A DNA stretch of 48,751 nt from JABIBT01 sp964481835 (GCA_964481835.1 CAYZTT010000003.1:1-48751), one strand, 5' to 3'; positions 22,707-30,414 are shown, counted from the first letter of the stretch. Translations and numbers: made by a program. Notes: generated by a model not told the origin, from the letters alone.

Positions 22707-23137
22707 TCTTGTGTGGAACGTTCCCAAGCAACTTCTCCGTCACTATTTGTGTCTCTCAACGTTACGTTTTGTCGCCCACTCAGAATTCTTAGATTTGGAT
22801 TGTCTGATCGAAATTGATTTTCATACTGGGCAAATGATACGTTATATCCACCATGGTCCCCTTCTCCTGCGTAGGCTGAAGATTTACCATCTTGAATCAT
22901 ATACCAATCTGAAGGAGTAGATCTTGTTACGGTCGGGGCATTTGCTAGATGTTCTTGAGCTAGTCTACTTAACCTCATATCTTCCCTTATTTGAGGGATT
23001 GCCATTGCCGCGATTACTGGAAGAGCAAGCAACGTGGTTAAACCAAAAATTCTTCCCCAATTTGCTCCGTCTATACTAGTTATGGTTGGATATTGATCCC
23101 TTTGGGGATTTTCTGGATTGTGTATTTCTTTTGACAT
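22703..23137 (-). CDS. Single-pass membrane protein of unknown function
   Basis: 144 residues: a cytoplasmic-looking N-terminus (1-28), one TM segment (about 29-48, GLTTLLALPVIAAMAI) and an outside domain of about 95 residues, polar and without Cys. No family was recognised. The promoter reads AGAAAGCTTTATAAAT (minus strand, about 23164-23179), with a GTAACTACCGATAGATTACTAC-type sequence between TATA and ATG. It diverges from RHS protein 3. Confidence 0.6.
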   Translation of the reverse strand: MSKEIHNPENPQRDQYPTITSIDGANWGRIFGLTTLLALPVIAAMAIPQIREDMRLSRLAQEHLANAPTVTRSTPSDWYMIQDGKSSAYAGEGDHGGYNVSFAQYENQFRSDNPNLRILSGRQNVTLRDTNSDGEVAWERSTQD

Positions 23138-23140
23138 TTT

Positions 23141-23170
23141 GTAGTAATCTATCGGTAGTTACACTATTTA
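23141..23170 (-). promoter_or_regulatory. Recurrent GTTAC-type motif, copy 2 (weak)
   Basis: GTAGTAAtctatcGGTAGTTAC, with a repeated GTAGTWA unit, lies between the TATA box and the ATG of the 22703-23137 gene. It is the weakest match to the motif group. Confidence 0.25.
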
Positions 23171-23219
23171 TAAAGCTTTCTATAGTTAGCTTTTTATATT
23201 TAGCCTGTTAATAAATTTT

Positions 23220-24467
23220 ATGAAAAAGGGAGCGATTATTCTGATTTTTTTGATCATTTGTATATCTATTTCGCATGCGAGAGTCATTTATGTTCCAGGG
23301 GTAGAAGAACCTGAACAACTCAGAGATGAATTTGGGACAAAGAAGTTTGTTTATGCGGGCAATAATATTGTCGCGTCTGTTAAAGATTCTGGGGTTGAAT
23401 ATTATCATCAAGGAAGGTTAAGTAATAGGATTACTACGGATTCTGGAGGGGTCAAAGAGAGTGAATTTAAATCATTACCTTTTGGACAGAATGTTTTGAA
23501 CACAGGAGTTGATTATCCGTTTACTGGGAAGAAAGAGGATGAAAGTTCTTTGTATTACTTTGGAGCGAGATATTACGATGATAATTTAGGCAGGTTTATT
23601 TCTGTTGATCCTGTTAGAGAAAACGAGCCCTATTCTTATGTTAGAAATAATCCAATTATGCTAGTGGACCCCACCGGAATGGATGAAGAAGGGGTTCCCC
23701 CTGTTATGTCTCATGAATTTGGTATTGATCACCTAATGAATCAAGAAACACAGGATTTCTTGAATAGAAATGACCCTGAGTATATGATGAATAGATTTTA
23801 TGAAGAAAGATATCTCCAAATGGAACAAGGGAAAGAACAATTAAATCTCATTGTACCCTATAGGTCGCTCAGACGAATAAATGAAGCCCACATGCGCGGT
23901 GAGCAAGCAGATGTTGGAGATTATGTTAACTTCATTTCCGCAGGAATGCTATGGGCCACTGGATTGATAAAAGCAGGAAATGCAATGAGAGGGTTATCTT
24001 TTGGTAGATTAGGTAGTGTCCGAACACCAAGCAATTTAGGCAGAGGTATGCCTGTAAGAAGCAGCAATCTAATTGAATCTCTTGAAACTGGATTAAAAGG
24101 CGAAAGAAAGAGTTTACCTGAAGTATTGAAAGTATTTGATGATCATTTAGCATCAGGAGCCTTGGATCCAATTTCTCATCAAGCATATGTTGAAGGAACT
24201 GTAGAGCTGGCGTTCACTGAAGTGCAAGGCCATGTAGTTTCTCCGCATACTGCCGCAAGGCTTATGGTCAGAGCTTCACAGAATGGCCTGGCTACTAATG
24301 CTGCATCACCTGCTACAGGTGGTCGAAACATAATGAGTAGCATTCTATCTGAAGGTAAACAAACAGTATATAGCAATGGAGCCATCGAATACAACTTAAA
24401 TAATAATCTCTTGATTATTAGAGAACCTGAAACTAGTATGATTTCAACATTCATAAGTAGACAATAA
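23220..24467 (+). CDS. Secreted short RHS-core protein 3 with RNase-toxin-like C-terminus
   Basis: 415 residues: signal peptide (1-20), RHS core (about 41-154, same YYFGARYYDDNLGRF signature), then a unique C-terminal region (155-415). Residues ~235-265 are a hydrophobic stretch, as often found before toxin domains. The last ~110 residues read EVLKVFDDHL (His309), QAYVEGTVELAF, and finish with TVYSNGAIEYNLNNNLLIIREPETSMISTFI. This layout (His in a helix, then a beta-sheet ending in 'G-x-I-x-T-F') recalls BECR-fold RNase toxins of contact-dependent systems (inference). Codon choice shifts in the C-terminal part. It is followed by a convergent gene five bases later. Confidence 0.85.
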   Translation: MKKGAIILIFLIICISISHARVIYVPGVEEPEQLRDEFGTKKFVYAGNNIVASVKDSGVEYYHQGRLSNRITTDSGGVKESEFKSLPFGQNVLNTGVDYPFTGKKEDESSLYYFGARYYDDNLGRFISVDPVRENEPYSYVRNNPIMLVDPTGMDEEGVPPVMSHEFGIDHLMNQETQDFLNRNDPEYMMNRFYEERYLQMEQGKEQLNLIVPYRSLRRINEAHMRGEQADVGDYVNFISAGMLWATGLIKAGNAMRGLSFGRLGSVRTPSNLGRGMPVRSSNLIESLETGLKGERKSLPEVLKVFDDHLASGALDPISHQAYVEGTVELAFTEVQGHVVSPHTAARLMVRASQNGLATNAASPATGGRNIMSSILSEGKQTVYSNGAIEYNLNNNLLIIREPETSMISTFISRQ

Positions 24468-24472
24468 AAAAA

Positions 24473-24916
24473 TTATTTTTCAGCCATATACTCCACGACT
24501 TTCGCAATGTATTCAGACATTTTTTCTCTTGGCATAGCATCATTGTCCCCAAGAACAACTTCAATCAATACATTCTCAATACCATCAACCTCTGTTCTAA
24601 TAAGTTCAAGGTTTGCATGATAGTGATCACATATGTCCTGTGCCGTGACTGATTCATCTTCCAAATACATTTCACACATCTTCTTCAATTGAGAAACTGG
24701 TTCCATCGAGTATTCAGTAGCTTCTGCTCTTTCACCCATGACAAATACTGAGTATGGACTTCCTTTCTTAGTGAACAAATCCATCTCCACATCGCCATCT
24801 CGTTCAACAGTCTGAGAGTAATCCAGACCAAAGACAACATCTTCTACGTTACTGCCTTTATCATAGACAAAACCATCAATTTCAATTTGTTCTGCTTGCA
24901 TTTTTTCGTCTAACAT
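24473..24916 (-). CDS. Acidic protein of unknown function, 147 aa
   Basis: The start at 24916 (MLDEKMQAEQIEIDG) is chosen because it follows the stop of the nucleotidyltransferase gene by one base; earlier in-frame starts lie inside that gene. The protein is strongly acidic and apparently alpha/beta. It contains VERDGDVEMDLFTKKGSPYSVFVMG and a central helix with LKKMCEMYLEDESV. It forms a two-gene operon with the nucleotidyltransferase and converges with RHS protein 3. Its acidity and location would suit an immunity protein, but the opposite strand is unusual for that, so this is only a possibility. Confidence 0.65.
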   Translation of the reverse strand: MLDEKMQAEQIEIDGFVYDKGSNVEDVVFGLDYSQTVERDGDVEMDLFTKKGSPYSVFVMGERAEATEYSMEPVSQLKKMCEMYLEDESVTAQDICDHYHANLELIRTEVDGIENVLIEVVLGDNDAMPREKMSEYIAKVVEYMAEK

Positions 24917-24917
24917 T

Positions 24918-25721
24918 TTATAACCCCCCTTTTCTATGTTCAATAAGATAATCATTAAGTTTTTCATAACCAGGCTTTTCTGGTAGAGTAGATTCTTGCA
25001 AAGCATTCTCCAACTCTCCCTCCAGTCTGTTAAGTGTTTCTGCCAATTCTTTTCTGTCATAACTTATCGGATCCCCAATTTCTGATTGTCTCTTATCATC
25101 AATCATTCTTTCTACAATAGGCACATCATACAACATAGCTAATTCAGCAACATCAGGTTGAACTTCACCAGTTTTAAGTAAATGAATTCCTGTAAGCATG
25201 GCTCTGACCGCATACAAATCTGTCTTTACAGATTGTTCTTCTGTTCTACCACCTTCTGCCAAATTTCTCGAAAAGTTCAAGTAATGATTGAACAATGCCT
25301 TACTAACACCTGATTCCAGAACAGTCTCCCTGAATTCCTGAAATTCTGGAGACTCATAGATAATTATTGAGTTCTGCCACTCCAACCTGTTTCCATTAGA
25401 GTTGGCAATCAGGCTTAGATAATGGCCGATTTCATCCAACGCAATATCAATTGTCCTATCTTCGCTCATATGCGAGAATGTTCGATCCGGTGTTTTCTTG
25501 ATACCTAAGAAGTCTTCAGTTGGAGCTTTGAATACTCCTCTGATGTCGTAATCGCTATCTTCTGAGGGAAACCCATAGCTGTGAGCGCCTGTAAGGGCTA
25601 GAAATATGATATTTCCCTGAGCATTCATCTCATCAACTAAATCTCTCTTGTCTAGCTCAGAGAGCACTTTCTCTCTCAAATCTTGCTCAGTTCTATTAAA
25701 TCTACTATTAGTTGATTTCAT
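24918..25721 (-). CDS. Nucleotidyltransferase (COG3541/YcgL type)
   Basis: 267 residues. The N-terminal domain shows LALTGAHSYGFPSEDSDYDIRGVF, the G-[S/A]-x-S-Y-G-x(6)-D-x-D signature of the YcgL-like nucleotidyltransferases, found in phages and bacteria as well as archaea. A later acidic residue in DRTIDIALDEIGHYL completes the metal site. The C-terminal ~130 residues are helical. Targets are unknown. It heads an operon with the small acidic gene. Codons are less TTA/TTG-biased than in the neighbouring housekeeping genes. Its promoter (GAAAGGTTTAAATAC) plus upstream motif closely resembles that of the gene at 29870. Confidence 0.8.
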   Translation of the reverse strand: MKSTNSRFNRTEQDLREKVLSELDKRDLVDEMNAQGNIIFLALTGAHSYGFPSEDSDYDIRGVFKAPTEDFLGIKKTPDRTFSHMSEDRTIDIALDEIGHYLSLIANSNGNRLEWQNSIIIYESPEFQEFRETVLESGVSKALFNHYLNFSRNLAEGGRTEEQSVKTDLYAVRAMLTGIHLLKTGEVQPDVAELAMLYDVPIVERMIDDKRQSEIGDPISYDRKELAETLNRLEGELENALQESTLPEKPGYEKLNDYLIEHRKGGL

Positions 25722-25740
25722 ACCCCATTTATGAACATCT

Positions 25741-25781
25741 TAGTATTTAAACCTTTCGTTTTTTAACCACTATTGAGTAAC
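25741..25781 (-). promoter_or_regulatory. Nucleotidyltransferase promoter with recurrent motif, copy 3
   Basis: On the minus strand GTTACTCAATAGTGG (within 25763-25781) is followed by TTAAAAA and then GAAAGGTTTAAATAC. The gene at 29870 has ATTACTAAATAGTAG, TTAAAAA and GAAAGATTTATAAAG at exactly the same spacing. Confidence 0.45.
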
Positions 25782-25959
25782 AAACATGGTGATTCTGAGC
25801 TTTAAAGTATCTTATGTGTTGTTCTGGAACAGATGAAACCTTCTATTCCCCCATTCAAAAGACCTTCAACCCCCTTATTTCTTTCCACACTATTTATAAA
25901 TACATCCTCTCTCTCCCAGCTATTGTATTCAATACGCTTAACATGAATATAACACTAAA
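25782..25959 (+). other. Intergenic stretch before the SRP54-like gene
   Basis: The rest of the longest gene-free region holds a pyrimidine-rich stretch and one TATA box (CTATTTATAAATAC, 25890-25903) about 60 bases before the SRP54 NG ATG. I see no other gene or RNA in it. Confidence 0.5.
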
Positions 25960-27237
25960 ATGGTACTAGACAAGCTGTCAGGAAGTCTGAAGAGCACGTT
26001 GTCAAAGATTACAGGTGCTACATTTGTAGATGAAAAACTCATCAATGAGGTAGTTAAGGATATCCAGAGAAGCCTCTTACAATCTGATGTGAACGTTAAA
26101 TTAGTGCTTCAGATCAGCCAGAAGATAAAAGAAAGGGCTGTGAAAGAAGCTAGTCCAGACCAGCTCACTAAGAGAGAGCAGTTAGTAAACATTGTTTATG
26201 AAGAGCTTGTGGAGTTCTTAGGAGGTCCTGGGCCTAAAATTGAGATCAAAAAAAAGCCTTTTGTGATCCTTCTAGTTGGACTTTTTGGTAATGGTAAAAC
26301 CACTTGCGCAGGCAAGTTAGGAAAGTATTACAGCACTCGAGGCCGCAAGGTCGCTCTTTTGAGTACTGATACTTGGCGGCCTGCAGCTGCAGACCAGCTA
26401 ACTCAGCTTGCTGAAAGTATAAATGTCAATGTCTACACTAACAAGAAGGAGAAGAATCCTGTTAAGATCTACAAGCAGTTCGAGAAAGATCTACTAAAGC
26501 ATGATGTCATAATTGTAGATACTGCAGGCCGTGACGCTCTGAATGATGAGCTTGTTGAGGAACTAAATGGCATTAATAAGGTTGTCAAGCCTGATGAAGT
26601 TTTGCTTGTTATGAGTGCTGATATTGGTCAGGCTGCTCAAGAGCAAGCTCAGAAGTTCCACGATACTGTCAATGTCAGCGGTGTTGTTATAACTAAACTT
26701 GATGGTACTGCAAAAGGTGGAGGCGCATTGATTGCTTGTAGTGTTACTGGCGCTCCTGTAAAATTCATTGGTGTCGGTGAAAAGATTGATGATATTGAAG
26801 AATTCAAACCAGAAGGTTTTGTAGGACAACTGCTCGGCATGGGAGATCTTGAAGCACTACTTGAAAAAGCCAAAGAGGCAATGACTGAAGAAGATGCCCA
26901 AGATATGGGATTTTTTGATAAGATTGGTCTAGGTGGGACGCTTGGAGGAATAAAAAAAGATTTGACAAAAATATATGATGCCAAATTTGGGCAAGAAGAG
27001 ATAAGTGGTCCAACACAAAGTTTTATGTTTACAACTGCGGAGAGTGCGGATAAAGCTATTAGCCATTATGGCCGAGATGCATTTGTTAGCTATCCAGATA
27101 CAACGGTTCTTTGGAAACCTTTTGAACGTTTGTCATTGGGGGCCTATAGTATACGCGATACACTTTATTATGAAGAGAGAGATGATGGAATTCGAAGTTA
27201 TATATTAAAACCAGGCTTTGATATGGGGAAGCAATAG
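25960..27237 (+). CDS. srp54: SRP54 NG domain fused to an unrelated tail; M domain missing
   Basis: 425 residues. Residues 1-315 are a good SRP54: N-domain helices, G1 GLFGNGKTT (107-115), STDTWRPAAADQL, IIVDTAGRD, TKLDGTAKGGGAL and GVGEKIDDIEEF, up to LLGMGDLEALLEKA. After EEDAQDMG the sequence departs exactly where the Met-rich M domain should begin. The last ~110 residues (FFDKIGLGGTLGG to KPGFDMGKQ) are neither Met-rich nor carry the RNA-binding motif. Without M it cannot bind signal peptides or SRP RNA in the usual way. Codon choice changes near 26905, so this looks like a recombination chimera. A complete SRP54 probably exists elsewhere. Confidence 0.85.
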   Translation: MVLDKLSGSLKSTLSKITGATFVDEKLINEVVKDIQRSLLQSDVNVKLVLQISQKIKERAVKEASPDQLTKREQLVNIVYEELVEFLGGPGPKIEIKKKPFVILLVGLFGNGKTTCAGKLGKYYSTRGRKVALLSTDTWRPAAADQLTQLAESINVNVYTNKKEKNPVKIYKQFEKDLLKHDVIIVDTAGRDALNDELVEELNGINKVVKPDEVLLVMSADIGQAAQEQAQKFHDTVNVSGVVITKLDGTAKGGGALIACSVTGAPVKFIGVGEKIDDIEEFKPEGFVGQLLGMGDLEALLEKAKEAMTEEDAQDMGFFDKIGLGGTLGGIKKDLTKIYDAKFGQEEISGPTQSFMFTTAESADKAISHYGRDAFVSYPDTTVLWKPFERLSLGAYSIRDTLYYEERDDGIRSYILKPGFDMGKQ

Positions 27238-27271
27238 TTAGTTTTTTATATATTCTATATTTCCTTTTTTT

Positions 27272-27763
27272 ATGGCCAAATCAAGAGCACAAGAATTAAC
27301 GGAATTTATAATTGCATCTCGGACTATTGGGGCCCCCTTAAGGAGTTTGGGAGATAGGGCTAAAAGAAGAGATGAAAAAAGAAGGGATCAACTTTATGGA
27401 ATTCTTAGAGAGGTTGATGGTGTTAATTTTCAAGGAGAGATTGTTCGTTCGAATATTACTTGGGAAGATGATAATAAGGCAAGAGGGATGAAATTGGGTG
27501 TAGAGGAGTTTAGGCAGAGGCATCCAGTTTATGGAAAAAGGCTACAAGCAATGATTGATGAACATCGTAAAGTAAGAAGGGCACATCTGCATGTCGGATT
27601 TTCTGGCAAAGAGGACTTGCCCAGAGAAGTATATATGGCGGTTTTAGAGGATATGGGGATTACTGGAAAATTGGCAGGGAGGGTATATGATGATGCAATC
27701 GCAATATCTAATGCCTTTGATAAGGATTATCGGGCAGATCAGACTTTATTGTTGCCAGAATAA
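27272..27763 (+). CDS. Hypothetical basic protein, 163 aa
   Basis: A soluble, Arg/Lys- and Glu-rich, mainly helical protein with no recognised family. AHLHVGFSGKEDLPREVYMAVLEDMGI and a charged N-terminus (LGDRAKRRDEKRRDQLYG) stand out. It might bind nucleic acid, judging only by charge. The promoter (TTTTTTATATATTCTATATTTCC) is strikingly like that of RHS protein 2 (about 11351-11375). It follows the chimeric SRP54 gene by 34 bases and returns to resident codon choice. Confidence 0.6.
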   Translation: MAKSRAQELTEFIIASRTIGAPLRSLGDRAKRRDEKRRDQLYGILREVDGVNFQGEIVRSNITWEDDNKARGMKLGVEEFRQRHPVYGKRLQAMIDEHRKVRRAHLHVGFSGKEDLPREVYMAVLEDMGITGKLAGRVYDDAIAISNAFDKDYRADQTLLLPE

Positions 27764-27795
27764 GGTTTATAAATTCTTAGATTAACTTTATTTTA

Positions 27796-29433
27796 ATGGT
27801 TGAAAAAAGTGAATTGAGAAGATATGTTTTGGATAATGCGGTTTTGTATAAAGGCAAGGCAAATTTGAAATCAGTAGTAGGGCACTTGATTGGGAAGTTT
27901 CCTGAAGTTAAGGAAGATATGAAGAATTTTATGAAAGACTTGAGGGAAATTGTTGATGATGTAAATTCTATGACTTTAGAGAAACAAAACATTGAGTTAG
28001 AAAAGCGGGGAAAAATTATTAGAGTTAAGGAGGAATCTGGATTGTTTGATTTCTTAGGAATTGAAAATGAGAAGGTTATTACTGCGTTTCCTCCAGAACC
28101 AAGCAAATATTTACATATCGGGCATGCGAAATCGCTATTGTTGAATTATTTGTTGGCTAAAGAACATAAAGGGAAATTTATTTTGAGATTTGAAGATACC
28201 AATCCTGAATTAGTGGACAAGAATTTTTATGATATCATTTTGGAAGATGTTGAATGGCTTGGGATTCAACCAGATAAAATCCAGTATGCCTCCGGTAATA
28301 TGGAATTGTTTTATGATTGTGGAAAGAAGTTAATAAAATCTGGAGATGCATATATTTGTTTTTGTGATTCTGATTCTATTAAGGAAAATAGAAGGAAAAA
28401 AGTTGAATGCGAATGTAGAAATGTTGATCATCTAGATAATTTGAGAAATTGGTTAGATTTTTTTAAAGCTCCTAAAGGGAAATGTGTTGTTAGACTAAAG
28501 GGAGATATGAATCATAAGAATGCAGTAATGCGGGATCCTACTTTGTTTAGGATTATGACTAAGGAACACCCTAGAACTAAGAAAAAATATAGGGTCTGGC
28601 CAACTTATGAATTTCAGAATTCTATAATGGATGGGCATTTCAAGGTGAGCCATAGGTTTAGAGGAAAAGAGTTTGAGAATATGGCCGAGTTGCAGAAATA
28701 TATTCAAGGGCTATTGAAATTAAAAGTTACAAATACGTATGAGTTTGCTAGATTTAATATGGTTGGGATTTTGAGTTCGGGCAGAACAATTAGAGAGAAG
28801 ATTGAGAAGAAAGAGTTGAAAGGCTGGGGTGATCCCAGGTTAACTACTCTGGTTGCTTTGAGAAGAAGGGGGTTTTTGCCCGATGCCATAAAAGATTTTG
28901 TTGTTTCAACAGGAATTTCTAAGTCGGAAAGTAAAATGACTTGGGAAGATTTAATTATTAAGAATAAAAGAAAAATTGATGCGGTTGCTAGCAGGTATTT
29001 TTTTATTGAAGACCCTAAGAAAATCAAGATAGAAGGTTTTGGGGGAAAGGATATTGAAGTCCCGTTGCACGTTGATCACCTAGATTTGGGGGTTAGGAAG
29101 TTTAAAGTTAAGGATAATTTTTATGTTTCTGATAAATTGAGCAAGAGTAAATATTATCGGTTTATGCATTTATTCAATTTTAAGAATGGAAAGTTTGTTT
29201 CTGAAGAATTGGACAGGAGTTTGGATGCTAAATTGATTCATTGGTTACCAGTTTCTAAAGATTTAGTTAAAGTTCGGGTTCTGATGGATGATGGAGAGTA
29301 TGTTTCTGGATTAGCCGAGAAAGGGGTTAAGAAATTGAAGATTGGGGATTTAATTCAATTTGAGAGATTTGGGTTTGTTAGATTGGATAAGAAAGGGAAA
29401 GGTAAGTTGGAGTTTATTTTTACGCACAAATGA
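27796..29433 (+). CDS. gltX: Glutamyl-tRNA synthetase (archaeal type)
   Basis: 545-residue class I synthetase with an N-terminal helical extension (about 1-95), typical of archaeal/eukaryotic GluRS. The HIGH motif is in PPEPSKYLHIGHAKSLLLNY, followed by FILRFEDTNPE. The KMSKS loop is replaced by LSSGRTIR, and the nearby GWGDPRLTTLVALRRRGFLPDAI is family-typical. A beta-barrel anticodon domain makes up the last ~150 residues. Without GlnRS such enzymes also charge tRNA-Gln, later amidated; that pathway is not visible here. Its stop overlaps the next gene by four bases. Confidence 0.95.
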   Translation: MVEKSELRRYVLDNAVLYKGKANLKSVVGHLIGKFPEVKEDMKNFMKDLREIVDDVNSMTLEKQNIELEKRGKIIRVKEESGLFDFLGIENEKVITAFPPEPSKYLHIGHAKSLLLNYLLAKEHKGKFILRFEDTNPELVDKNFYDIILEDVEWLGIQPDKIQYASGNMELFYDCGKKLIKSGDAYICFCDSDSIKENRRKKVECECRNVDHLDNLRNWLDFFKAPKGKCVVRLKGDMNHKNAVMRDPTLFRIMTKEHPRTKKKYRVWPTYEFQNSIMDGHFKVSHRFRGKEFENMAELQKYIQGLLKLKVTNTYEFARFNMVGILSSGRTIREKIEKKELKGWGDPRLTTLVALRRRGFLPDAIKDFVVSTGISKSESKMTWEDLIIKNKRKIDAVASRYFFIEDPKKIKIEGFGGKDIEVPLHVDHLDLGVRKFKVKDNFYVSDKLSKSKYYRFMHLFNFKNGKFVSEELDRSLDAKLIHWLPVSKDLVKVRVLMDDGEYVSGLAEKGVKKLKIGDLIQFERFGFVRLDKKGKGKLEFIFTHK

Positions 29434-29873
29434 AAAATTTTGATTTATTAAATAGCAAGGAAATAAAGAAATTAAATAAGCAGTTAAAAGAACAATTTGG
29501 AAACGAATTTGATTTTAAGGAATATTTGGTTTATAGAACTCCGAAAGATAGAATCTATATTGTTAGTAGGGAATTTGGGGAACATGATTTTTCTAAGATT
29601 AGAATTAATAATGTTGGTTTGTATTTTTTGAGTATTGTGAAAGATGGAGTTAGATTGAGTATTGATGGTTCCCAATTGTTTAAACCAAAGAAAAATGTTT
29701 TAGAATTAACTAAAAAGGATTTTGAGAAGTGGATGACTGGGGAAGATTTAAACTTGGAAATGGAGAATGGATATTTTTTGATTAAGTATAAGAATGAGTT
29801 CTTAGGTTGTGGAAAGAGTAATGGCGAAAAGATTTTTAATTATGTTCCTAAAGCTAGAAGAGTTAAATTTTAG
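29430..29873 (+). CDS. PUA-like domain protein (RsmF/NOP2 C-terminal type)
   Basis: 147 residues. The second half matches the PUA-like domain found at the end of NOL1/NOP2/Sun rRNA methyltransferases and in NIP7-like proteins: VRLSIDGSQLF, DFEKWMTGEDL, FLIKYKNEFLGCGKSNGEKIFNYVPKARRVKF. No methyltransferase domain is attached, so it probably acts as an RNA-binding partner in rRNA or tRNA maturation. It overlaps gltX at ATGA, so they are co-translated; its end overlaps the convergent surface gene by four bases. Confidence 0.78.
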   Translation: MKNFDLLNSKEIKKLNKQLKEQFGNEFDFKEYLVYRTPKDRIYIVSREFGEHDFSKIRINNVGLYFLSIVKDGVRLSIDGSQLFKPKKNVLELTKKDFEKWMTGEDLNLEMENGYFLIKYKNEFLGCGKSNGEKIFNYVPKARRVKF

Positions 29874-30352
29874 AATTTAAACGCTAATCCGGCAGATGCT
29901 CTGCTTCTTGGGTGGCCCCATTTGAATAGATCATCTTCTCCGAATGCCTGTGTTATGTCAAATCTGAATTCTGAATTATCTGAAAGTCCTAAGCCCAGTC
30001 CTAGGTCGAGTAAAGTTGCGTTTCCGTTTGGTCCACCTTGTGTCACTTTTCCTCTTCGCAGACCTTGTCTTAATGATACTGGGCCAATTCTTTCCCTGGC
30101 GCCAACACCGAAGGACCTACATGATCTTTTTAAAAATCCTTCTGCTAGAAATTCACTTGTTAATCCAATTTCTAAACCACTTGTGAGTTCCTTGTAAGCC
30201 TCTAAATCAAGCGAATAGTGTCTTTCTCCACTCTCTGAAGAATTATAGCCGGTATTTATGCCGATGTACTTGTTTATGGGCCCCGCTATTGCGCTTGCAG
30301 CCCATAATGTGGTTGCTAGGATTGCTGTTCCTAATCTAAGAGCGTATTTCAT
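29870..30352 (-). CDS. Secreted beta-barrel-like protein
   Basis: The start at 30352 (MKYALRLGTAI) is preferred over the ATG seven codons earlier, which lies against the TATA box. A Sec signal peptide (1-23, ending SAIAG) leads to a ~137-residue mature chain. It has alternating-polarity strands, each ending in short turns (GINTGYNSS, YSLDLEAYKELTSG, EIGLTSEFL, LLDLGLGLGLSDNSEFRFDI) and the last residues ASAGLAFKF. A terminal aromatic after alternating residues is the hallmark of bacterial outer-membrane barrels, unexpected in an archaeon. It may instead be a secreted beta-sandwich. Confidence 0.6.
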   Translation of the reverse strand: MKYALRLGTAILATTLWAASAIAGPINKYIGINTGYNSSESGERHYSLDLEAYKELTSGLEIGLTSEFLAEGFLKRSCRSFGVGARERIGPVSLRQGLRRGKVTQGGPNGNATLLDLGLGLGLSDNSEFRFDITQAFGEDDLFKWGHPRSRASAGLAFKF

Positions 30353-30373
30353 TTTTATTAAAAAACACGACAA

Positions 30374-30414
30374 CTCTTTATAAATCTTTCTATTTTTAAC
30401 TACTATTTAGTAAT
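30374..30414 (-). promoter_or_regulatory. Promoter of the beta-barrel-like gene with recurrent motif, copy 4
   Basis: On the minus strand ATTACTAAATAGTAG (30396-30414 region), TTAAAAA and GAAAGATTTATAAAG follow one another. The whole arrangement matches the nucleotidyltransferase promoter at 25741-25781 at about 30 of 39 positions. Confidence 0.5.

Noticed and set aside
24917..25060. N-terminal extension of the acidic protein at 24473-24916
   Set aside because: The 48 extra codons lie inside the nucleotidyltransferase gene; the ATG one base after its stop is the natural coupled start.
26900..27237. Simple frameshift as the reason for the missing SRP54 M domain
   Set aside because: None of the other frames encodes a Met-rich helical M domain or its RNA-binding motif, so a single frameshift does not explain the tail.
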